From contig NC_057788.1 of NCBI RefSeq assembly GCF_014905175.1, positions 4,402,001 to 4,466,000 of the forward strand: a stretch of 64,000 bases of DNA. Direction: 5' to 3'. The stretch's first letter is position 1. Each line of letters opens with the position of its first letter. Under the pieces are notes generated by a model. It was given only the letters and a program-made list of their open reading frames with translations. It was not told where the DNA came from and made no database searches. Of this stretch, positions 26,501 through 38,400 are shown piece by piece. A program made the position numbers and the translations under genes. This DNA is from Aphidius gifuensis. Lineage: Eukaryota > Arthropoda > Insecta > Hymenoptera > Braconidae.

Positions 26501-29461
26501 AAGAAAAAAAAAAAAAACAACAACATCAACAACTGTTGGTTATGCAAGGTTTTTTTCAGCTCATAAATAAAAATTTTGTTATTTTTTTTTAAATTTATCG
26601 GCTGCAAGTATGGTATATGCAAGTACAGAGAGTATAATTTTTTTATGGTTACAGTTTGTGTGTAAATATATATACGTATTATGTGTGTTATGATGTCCGG
26701 CGCCAGTAGTTACACTGCCTGCTTGCATCGCCAACACCGCGATGATGGTTGTTTGCGTGATGTCACATAGAAAGAGAGAGTCTCGTTAACCGTTACGCAA
26801 TGCAATATACCCAAAGCAACAGTAATAATAACAATAATGACAAAAAACAACAACAATAACAACAAAAAAATAAAAAAATACTCGCGTGTGCTCACAGAGA
26901 AAGTTGCGTGGTCCGACGAAACGCTGACCTTACATACTGTATTCCAACGAGCTTACCATCCAGCAGTTACGCCTCTCAATTTTTTCATTTTCTCTTCATT
27001 TGAATCTTCATATGTAGATTCAATTTTTTTTTTTTTTTTATGTAAAAATCATCAATTAGAAATTTAAATAGCCTTTCATTTTACATAATGATGACATTGA
27101 TGGTGTTATATATTGCCGGAAGTACATTGAAGAATTGAAAAGAAAAGTAGGCATAATTAAAAAAAAAAAAAAAAAAGATGATTTGATCAATGCGATGTTG
27201 GTCAATGCAGCGAATTATTATTTTATGTTTTTTTATTTGTGGTAATTGTGGTGGCGGTGTTGATACCAATTTACTGATGCCCTTCTATGTACTCTCATCA
27301 TTTCTCAAGTGCGAAATTTCAAGGTCAAGCAAGGTTAACTTTAACTGTTTTGTCGAGTGTGTGTCACCCTTTATCACTGTCGTTGTTATTGGTTTTGCAT
27401 AACCAATTTAATGCCAATTTCAAAACTTGTTTTTTGTGTCTGTTTCTTCAGCATGTAACGAGTACAAGGCCCTATATACTCTGCTTAAATTTAATGCGTA
27501 TTTTTCAAATATCATCATTAAACACATCAGCATCATAAACCAATATATTTTATTGAGATAAAAAATTACGTATATATTTTTTTTGAATAACCTCGCTGAT
27601 GACTCAGTCAGCTTACATATTATTGGGTCAAATGGAGATGGTGCAAACCACCAGCTAAGTTTTAAAATTGATATTCAATTCAAAGAAAAAAAAAAGCTCA
27701 CAGGGTAAACTGTAATAGAGGACAAAATAAAAGGGGACAACTCTTTGCGAATTTCACCAGGTGCATTTTAAAATATAAAAGAAATATTCAAATTTCATAT
27801 TTCTGACATAAACGTAGTCATTATTTATATATATGATATTATTGCAACGTTCCAGTTGAAATGTTTTTCACAATAAAAAAAATATCACCAACAACTGACA
27901 CATCACACAAGTTTCAACATGGTATTTCATATTAAATTTGAAAAAGAAAAAACATTAATAAATAAGTAAATAATATTTTGTACAATATAAAATGCACCCC
28001 ATCAAAGTTTATTGTCATTGGCTATTATATACATGACCCTAAAAAATTGAAAAGTTTCTTTTTATATAAAAAAGAAAAAAACTAAATATATACCTTTTGC
28101 TATGAAATTATCTTTTTTAAATATTAAATGCATCGATCTAATAAAAAATTTAAAACTGCAAAAATGGTAGCTGAGATATTGACAACGCTTTTTTTTTTTC
28201 AATTTGAATTTCTTTCCTGGAAATATAATTTAATCATATACATCTCGAATAAATTGGATGAAAAAAAAAAAACTTTATAATTATTGGATTTAAAAATTGA
28301 TTGAAGCTGTGTGGGATTGATGATATTGAATGTTGCTCTACTAAAGTCTTACAATGACTTGTCATGTCATTGCGTTAATAAAAAATTAGGCTTCCTCCCA
28401 GGCCTATCAATTTGCCTTCTCTTCCTGTATATATTAACACTCATTTTACCCAGTCAATTTATAAAGCTCTTTGCAATTACTCAATTCTTCAACAAAATTT
28501 ACTCACACACAAATAAATATATGCGTATATACGAATGAGCCCCGGTAGATGATCAACATAATCATGGCATTTGATTCAGTTTTAAAAAGCAATTTGTATA
28601 GATAATAAATGCCAATAATAAAACCTAAAAAATATACAAAGTTTAAATAATTTTTTCATTTTTGAAAAATTATTTATTTTTTATAATATATTTTTATACT
28701 TGTAGACCAGAAAATTTGTCTTAAAGGTAATAAAAAATATTGTAAAAATAAGTTACTGCGTATTTTCTATTCGCCAATAAAATATTTATTTAAAAATAGA
28801 ATATAGTTATTTAGTTAGTTAGTAAACACTTTGAGAAATTGCTTAATGAACCTGACGGTGATACTAGCCATGCCTGAAAGGAAGGTAGAAACGTTGCAGT
28901 GGGTCAAGGAGAGTCTACTGTGGCTTTCACTTCCTCTCAATACACATACCGGTAACAACAACCACCATATTATACATGTTATTGCGCGTGTTTCAACGCC
29001 AGGAACTCAATTTTTTTTCTTATCCTCTCTCTCACCCACAGATACACACATACACTGTACACCTTCCTCACAAACATTTCGTAATTCAAAGTGATATTTT
29101 ACCTATATATATAAAAGATTATATTGATGATTACATGTAATCATTTTCTTGAAAAGAAAAAAATTAAATAAATATATAAAAATACACTTTGTATAATTAT
29201 TAATGTTTTTATTTTTTAAATTTAATTTCTAATTAATTTTTTTTATTTTTAATGATGATTATAGTTGATACGAGAGAAGTACAATCACATGACACAAATG
29301 GTAATAGCAATGGTGTTGGTGGTGTTGGTGGTGAAAGAGGTGAGGGAGGAATAGAAGGAGGTAATGATAAACAATCACTTGGCTTAACAACAATCAAATC
29401 AGAACCAGGCAGTACAACTGGAGCAAGATTACTTCATGGAATATTATCACAACATCCACAA

Positions 29462-29492
<31 letters not shown>

Positions 29493-32400
29493 ATGCTGGT
29501 GGTAATGGTATTGGTGTACAAAATGGTTATGGTAGACCCATGACGAGTCATCCACAACTTGGTCAACCACCATATAGCTTAAATGCAATTGCCACAACAA
29601 ATACCCCAGGTAAGTAATATCAACAACAACAACAACAACAATTTAAAGTTCAACAGTTTTTTTTAAATTTTCATATTTAAATGCATATATAATGACTGAA
29701 ATATTTATTAACATAACTTGAACAAGTGACTCTTGCAGAAAATCAAAAAAAAAAAAAAACTACTTGCGTTAACCCCTTTTAAATAATCCATAATATCATA
29801 CATACAGGTTTTGAGACTGTACACTTTTAATTTGTATATTATGTTCTTTTATTTTTTTTTTTATTATTATTAAATAAAAGTTCTTTTCGAGGTGAATATT
29901 TTCTGTTGTTGTTACTGCTACTTGCAGTGACCGTGGGAAGAGTGTGTCAATGTGCATACCAAATGACTGGCTAACCTTCGCCCCTTGCATAAAATTTCAT
30001 TTAATTGACTGTCCATGCCAAAAACACGTATCAAATCATTCAAGCTCTCGTATTTTTTGCACTGCATCATCTCAACAGTTTTTTTTTTTTTATTTCTATA
30101 TTATTTTTTACATATTTATCGTTGTCAGTTGAAGAGTGTTATAACTTTTATTATACATATCCTGATGATGATGATAATGATGATGATGATGCTGGTGTAT
30201 TTCACTTCAGTGGCTCAAATTGCTTAAGAAAAAAAAAAACTGCTTGTGTTGCTTCTCAATTTTCTGCATATATTATGAGACAAGACAGACATGGGACCAG
30301 ACGTATATAGTCAGAAAAGATCAAAAGATTAAAAAAATTCATGTATATGCAATGTGCATATAATATTTTAAACATGACGACTAAAAATGTTTTACGATTC
30401 TTGTATATATTCATTTTGATGTCATTCATTTTAATTTAATTTTTGATTATATTATTTAATTTAATTTTCATCATCATACATAAATTAATAAATGATAAAA
30501 TGATAATTTAACAATATACAAAATATTAATATAATATTTAATTTAACAGGAAGTGGATCACTGCCAGCAAGTCCAGCTGATAGTGGTGTAAGTGATGTCG
30601 AGTCCAGTACGTCCTCGGGTGGTAATGAAGATGCAAATCTTTTGCTCAAAGCAAGACTCAATCCAAACTCATCCCTTCAACCGAGTCTTGCATCACATCA
30701 TTCTCATTTATCTTCTGGTATTAAAATTTATATTTCATTTAATTTCTATATAAAATAGACTTGATAATTTAATATTAATTAATTGATAAAAAATTTAATT
30801 TAGCAATGGGAAGATCAGCTTGTCACAGTCCAGGTGTATATTCATCTTCAACTGGATTTTTGCCATCTTATCATTCACATCAACACCATAATAATTCACA
30901 TTATCATCAACATCAAAGAGGTAGTTCGCCACATCTTCCACACAATAGTCATGGTGGAATGCAATCATCAATGGGACCACCACCTCATCATCACCAACAT
31001 CAACACCATCAACACCATCATCAATCCCAAAGTCTACAACACATTCACTATCGTCAGCCAACAACACGTAAGTTTTTATCCATTTACATTGCTATTATTA
31101 AATAATGCCATTGAAGATTTTGAATTTTCATTATTACTATCATAGACATACATATTATTTAACATATCATTTGAATTAGAACCTTTAAAATAATATTTAA
31201 ATTGAAGAAATTTGATGATCAAGAATTTTTAAATTGTCATGATTGGTACTCGTCACTGGTGACCCAGTTATTACTACTCTACTGCAGGCATAAACGTCCC
31301 AGATTTATTTCTCACAACTTTTTTATTACATACATAAATATTTTTCACGTACAGTATTATTTACTCTATTTATTTTCATATCAATTTGATTATATTTTTA
31401 TTATTATTATACAATTTTTCTATATGTAATTACATTGCTCTAAATTTACAGCATGATTATTATTATTTAATTACATGATAATATGATTGTGATAATTATT
31501 TTATAAATTAAATAAATTTATTAATTTTTTTATAGTTAAATTATAAAATAAAATAATGTAAAAATCGTGGTTGTGAGTTTATATTATACTCAACATTAAA
31601 ATGAAGAAATGAAGGTAACAGAAATATATAGCGTTGAGTAAAAGTGTGTGCCGGATTGTATAATCGAACGTGAATAAGCAAAAGTTGCGCCACGTCGATT
31701 TAGTAACTCGTAAAAAGAGAGAGAGAGAACTGACTGTCGTCGTGTTCCCATTGCGAATATCAACATTTATTATATTTCAGCTACTGGTTATAATTTTGTC
31801 GCAAAATTACACTTAAATAAATACAACTTGACTCATAGATACTCGAGTACTTATCGTCAATATGAATATTTAAAAAAAAAAAAAATATTAATAAACAATT
31901 TGTAATCTATAAAAAAAGATAAATTAAATTAAAAATAATTTATATATTCACATTGTATTGCATAAACAATGATATACGGTCCAGGAAGTTGATATATTTT
32001 TTTGGATGGTAATTTGGTATATACTTACATACTGATGATGATAATAATAATGATAAATAAATCATGATGATGATTAAACAAGTGGGCGTGTCTTTTTTCG
32101 TATCGGTTGAACAACGACCGAGAGAGCAACTCAGTGTCAATGTTGCGAAATTAAAAGCACGATTCGACAGTAGATTTCACTTTTTTCGTTACGTTAGATT
32201 TTGATAAATATAATATATAATCGAATATATTAATTCCCTCTTTTTGGCATCACTCGTGTAAATTATAAAATACATTTAAATAAACAACAATAATTTATTT
32301 AACATCTAGCTAAAATTTAAAAACAATAAATCTTTTATCTTTAAATTTTTTTATTATTATTTGTTTGATTATTTATTTAATTTTTTTTTTTCATTTTTGA

Positions 32401-35400
32401 TAAAAACTTTACTGATTTGACATTTTAATTAATTAATTGAATATCAGATATTTCTTAATATAGCTAGTCGTATTTATTTATTAATAATAAATTAATAATA
32501 AAATACCAATTAATCATCAATCAAATTGTGTCTGTGTTTGTGTGTGTATTGTGGATTGAGGATGTCCTGGTTGCCCTAGATCAAGCACTCTTTAATTCGG
32601 AATTTTATTTTTTAAAAATAGCATTTCACAGAGAGAGAGAGTGAGAGAGACTGGCTAAAGTAAAATAATATCATCAGGGCCGGGCAAGAGTTATGCAAAC
32701 ATTGCTCGAGAAAAATATATATATTTTTAAATGTATTTCAATCTTTAGGTATATTCTCTCGATATTATTTTTCACATTTTTTTTTTACTTGTAATTTACA
32801 TATTATATGTTATTGATAAAAATATATATATAATTATATTTAGATGACAAGTTGCTGTAAATATAAAATTAAATTGCTGTAAAAAAATTAAATAGAGCTC
32901 ACTCTCTCTTTGTCTGTTTCTTTGTGTGTGTACGTCTCTTTATCTGTACAACTGGTGCAAGTTGTGTGCTAGAACGGGTCTAGGTCTAGGTCGACTGGCG
33001 CATACTACTTGTACATGTATATAACATATAGGCGTGGTATTTTCTCTGTCAATTTCTGTGTCTCAATTGTGTTTGCACTTCCTCATTGAGTTTGACTTTT
33101 GTCTGCTTTTACAACCGCATCACATTTATTTTTACTTGCATTATTATATGCTTGAATTTATATTGTTGCTTGACCACTAATATTGTTATTATTATAAATA
33201 TTGTCTGGTCAAAGTTCACACACACATCCTCCTGTGCACAAATATAATATATATGTAAATATTGTTATTTATTAAGTCATTAAATTCAGTGTAATTTTAT
33301 TTATTTATTTATTTTTTAAATCTGATTAATCAAAGGATAAATTATCAACAGGTTCACTGACTCTCTCCTCAATTCCCTTGTTAATTTTGACTAATTTATT
33401 TTGGTGCATATATAAACGCGTTAACAACTCCACTGCAAACCTATTCTCATCTCAATTCCTTGGAATTTTCGTTTTTTTTATTTATTTTTTAAATTCTTTT
33501 TTAAATCGAAAATAAGTATAAATAATCAAGTAAATAAATATATAGTAAGTAGTTTAAATTTTCTGTTCTATTTAGTGTAAATTACGATCCTTGGCACGAT
33601 GAATTTTTTTTTTTCATTTATTTAAATCTCACTGAGACATTTAAAAAAATTCATTTTATTATTTATATAGGATATATAAAATAAAAATACAGCTTGCATT
33701 TCAGTGTATACAAAATCTAGACTATTAATATTTAGTCATATATTTTTAAATATATATGCAGACAAACTAAAATAGTATAAAAAATAAAATTAAAAATTTA
33801 TAAAACCAATTTGTCCAAAAATAAAATGAAAAAAAAAAACTTGTTAAAAATTTATAAACTACTTGTCGTTTTTGTCGTGACAGATATAGTTTGCAAAAAA
33901 GTATCATCAACGCATCCTTCCTGGATCTCCTCGAAATTTAACACAAAGTGTCTCTACCAACTTTGTCCAAATACAAATAAAAAAAAATATACACACACAC
34001 ATGATTTTTTTGGTGTAGCATATATAGCTGACGGCTAAAATGCATACGTTGTATTTATGTTAGCATAGTATACTCAAGACATCCGAGTGGTTCTCAACTG
34101 ACCAATATCCAAATATATAATTCATATCAATTTTTTAAATACAAAAAATAATAACACTAATAATATTCATATAAACATTTAATAAATAATTTGCATTTCA
34201 ATTAAAAATATCAAATCAGATGAAAAATTTTTAATTATTTTAATAAAATATATATGCCAAATTAAAAAAAGAAAATTAAAATTCACATATATAATATAAT
34301 TAATATGAAAAAAAAGTGATTGTCTCAGTGTGTTTGTTGGCTGTGTATATAATCACTTGAATTCCATCGAATGCAAGCACACAATGTGCTGAGCTGAGTG
34401 TCACTTTTCTCATTCCATTATACGCCTCGAATATATTTTACACAAAAACATATATATATTTATATATACACGCTGCAAATACACGCATGTTTTTTTTTAA
34501 AAATTGTATATAGATTGCATTTGGTTTCGCAGGAATTATACAGTATATATTATAGTGAGTAGTGTTGCAGCAGCAACAGCAAGTATATAGAGAACCATCG
34601 GCAGTTTAGTTGGGAGGTATAGACGATGACCTTGTCGTCGGCAATTCACCCTGCCAGTCTGTTTCCCCCTTACCTCTTTTTGCCCCTTGCATGAGACGCG
34701 TATATGCTCTCCCTTCCGCGACTACTCGATTATATTTTTGCTGTTTCTGTTGGCGATGCTCCTGATGCTGCTGATACTCATGCTGATTCTATAGATGTAA
34801 TGGTTTTACTCTCTGTCTTTATTGCACTTGTGCATATATATATTCAAAGCAAATATCCACTCACACCCTCGCTGTATTATTATTATCTTATCTTTTTTTT
34901 TTTTTTTTTAACAAACACCATTGCCAAGATTCTTTTCCAAGCTATATATATTTCATTGCCAGGCAACCCCTACTACTACTGCTACTATATTATCTACCAT
35001 ATATTATTTTTATTTTTCCTATATGCTTATTCTATGACATTGCTGACTCTTAGTTTCTTCCGTAATCAAATTATACAGCCATATATTTTTTTATTTTTTT
35101 ATATTTCAACTCGTTAGCCATCTATTTAATTCTTGTTATTTTAATATCATATTGTATATTATATCAAAACGAGAACAAATTTAATAATGAAATAAAAAAT
35201 TTCGCGACAATCTGCCATGAGTTCAAGGAAAAATATTTGTGTGTATGTGCATATAACTATAAAATTTACAATCCAAAATGATTCATTTCCGGCAGTTTGA
35301 AATGTCCTGTATTTATGGGTATATAATAATGAATCGTGTATTTTTGCTTCCTACATAATACATTAATACACAATAATACCACTACTAAAAAATGCATAAA

Positions 35401-38400
35401 CCAATTGTTTGAATTTTTCAACAATTCGTACATATATATTTAGTACAAGGAAAAAAAAAAAGGAGGAAACAAAAAGGGACAAGTTTCATTTTGTCAATTT
35501 TGCATTTGCACAATATTATATATATTAATTCAAAGGGTTTATTCTCCACTAGCATATAGGTTGCAAAAGTAATGAAAAAAAAAAACCACGCTGAGAAAAA
35601 ATAATAAAAAAAAGAGTAAAACACATGAGGCGTCTAAATATATAATGCAACGAGCAAGCATCTTGTATGTATAAAATATCACTTGCAAGTTTGCAATGCG
35701 TGCGTCACTTGAACCCCTCTTAAATACAACTGCATCCATCAGAAATAATATATACATAAAAAAAAAAAATACACACACATTTATGTACAAACTAAACTAC
35801 TGTATTTTATTTTTCTCTTAAACTCTCGTTTAAAGAAAAATAAAAAAGCTCTGCAGATACATATTATATTGTATATATATAGGTATCAAGCGAGAGCAAC
35901 GATCTTGGTTAAAATGCGTTATCCAAAACTTACAAGTAACATGAATAATTAATTATGCATAAATATAGACAAAAGAAAGTTGCATTGTATATATGTATTA
36001 ATCATCCGTGTTGATACTCTTGCGTCGTCGCAGCTTATCCTATACACACACACGTATTAAATAACCTAGACCTAGAGTTAGACACAAACCTAGACCTACT
36101 GAACTAGCCTAGACTCGCCAATGTGTGTGTGTGTAACATATGTAAACATAGGATTAAACAAATTGCTAAAAGGGTTATCTTTAGTGCATGATGACGCGAT
36201 GATTATATGCATATATTTAAAATGAAAAAATTAATAATTAACAAAGAAAATAAATTTAAAGGATATGGTGGTTGAATGAGGAAATATAATATAATAATTA
36301 AAACGGATCACGCGTTAATAAGTAATCAAAATAAATATTAATACAACTGGACAAAAGCATTCTTTATACATATATTCAAAAACTGTCTTAAAATTATTTT
36401 TTACTTGCAACTATGTGGCCTTGATAATATCATGATGATGTTCATTATTAAATTATATAAATTATATATCAACAATCGCACCAGTATGCTGTCAATATTT
36501 TATATATATTTTTTTCATTTTTTTTTTTTTTTTTTGAAGATTGTAATGAATGTTAGAGAGCTGCGTTGGTCTCTGCAAATATATCCGGCTGGTAGTACTT
36601 TGTAAAGCAAGCATGTGTGTGTATTTGTGGGAGAGAGAAATAGGGGGAGGAAAAGGGGGGCTAAAGATAGCCGTTGGCAGTAGAGTACATGATATATATA
36701 TATAAAATAAAATAAATTTATAGCTATGGCAATATAATAGGTCGTCTAACGAGGAGGACTTTTTCAACAAACCCTTCAAGAATAAACCAAGAAACAAGCA
36801 AGTGTGGATATTGCTGCAGTGAATTTATTTTTACAAGTTATATAGCTGAGAAGGAAAGAGGTATAACATCAGTCAGTTTAACATTTATTTCTTTGCTTCC
36901 TTTCAAGCTTCAGTCTACTGTCTATATACTACTACTAAAAAAAACAAACAACGAAAAAAAAAATAATGGGGAAAAGAATTTTGCACGAGACGGAAGAAGC
37001 AAAAGAGAAGTATGATGATGCAGCAGCAGAATCATCATCATCATACCTCAAAGAGGCTTCATCCTCTTTTTCATCTCTTTTATTGTTAATATGTATTTGT
37101 GAATGTGAATGTGCGATGCATCGAACGACTGACTAGCCACTTGCGAATAATGTGTGATATTAAAATAAAGAGAGAAGGGGTTGTTGTTGATTGTGTGTAT
37201 ATACATAGAAAGAAACAGAATAATAAAATGTGGATAATGCTAAACAAGGATAAAGTAGTTAAGTTAGTCTGTCGGTCAGTGACTGCCTGACTTTCCCGAC
37301 GCAGCTGAAGGTCAATTCTTCCCCTCTGTTGTTGTCGTCGTCGTCGTCGTCGTTGTTGCTGGTGATGCTGGTGATGCTGGTGATGCTGATATTGCTGCTT
37401 CTGGTGCTAGTGCTAATACTGCAGCTTGTTGCTGTTTTTTTGATTGCATATATATAATATTACACCAAGATGAGACTAATACTAGCTCTGCTTCACTCCT
37501 CTCTTGCATCTTTTACCCTTATTCATTGCCTCTTGAATATCTTCACATCAGACAATCTTTCTCTCTCTCAATTTCCAACCATCATCTTATTTTTATTCTT
37601 AAAAATTTTATACTTGTTATATTATTCCAACACCTCGCTTCAAATGAATTTTGATAATATAACTTTGTGTTTATTAAATTCACACGAATTTCATAAATTA
37701 TTTCTGTATATCTTTTTGTTTTTTTTTTTTTTTTATAAATAATTAAAACGTGACTATATTCATATGCAAAAAAAAAAAAAAAATATTAATTACGTAAGGC
37801 TTACATTGTCCACACTATCGCATCTCCTTGATTTTTATTTAAAAAATTTTATTATTATTTTATATAAAACATATGTAGATTAGATTGAATGACATTTGCA
37901 AATTTTTTTTTTTTTTTTTCACAAACATGAATATGTCGAAAAGAAAAAAAAATCATCTAGACATGTAGACATTATACGTGCTATTATAATAATATTTATA
38001 TCTTAAGGTTAAAAAATTATGAAAATTAAAATTATAACGCATTATATAGATAAAAAATGATGCGTGTACATCAATAACGTGTAAATATTAATTAGCATGT
38101 TATCTTGACTGCAGTATAACAACTTCCCATCAGACAATTACCCATTGGTTTCTCCTCTCTCTCTTCCTCTTCCTCTTTATATACATTTATATATATTTCT
38201 TCCTTATTCCGACCATTTTAAATCCTCTCACTTTTATTTAATATTATTTTTTCATGTTTTTTAGTTGTTTTTTTTTTATTTAAAAAACCCTCTTGGCTAT
38301 ATATTCCTTCCACATCTTCGTCACGATTGCCATACGACGTCCCTGAAATCCCCACCGAGCTTTTAACTTCCCCTCTCAATAAACCCAGCCTCTCTTTATT

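Larger units (their letters stand above)
20566..28845 (+). other. E74 intron 1, no coding exon seen before 28846
   Basis: AT-rich intron with many poly-T and poly-A tracts. It contains AGGTCA half-sites at 21055, 21338, 23976, 25396, 25705, 26004, 26461, 26925 and 27322, ETS sites CCGGAAGT at 22295-22302, 22868-22875 (both on the - strand) and 27116-27123, and an array of trinucleotide repeats at 23.8-24.1 kb. GC-richer islands lie near 23540-23600, 25380-25440, 25660-26030 and 26690-26970. The island at 26692 holds a 26-codon frame of unbiased composition (begins MMSGASSYTAC) that I do not call a gene. Confidence 0.5.
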
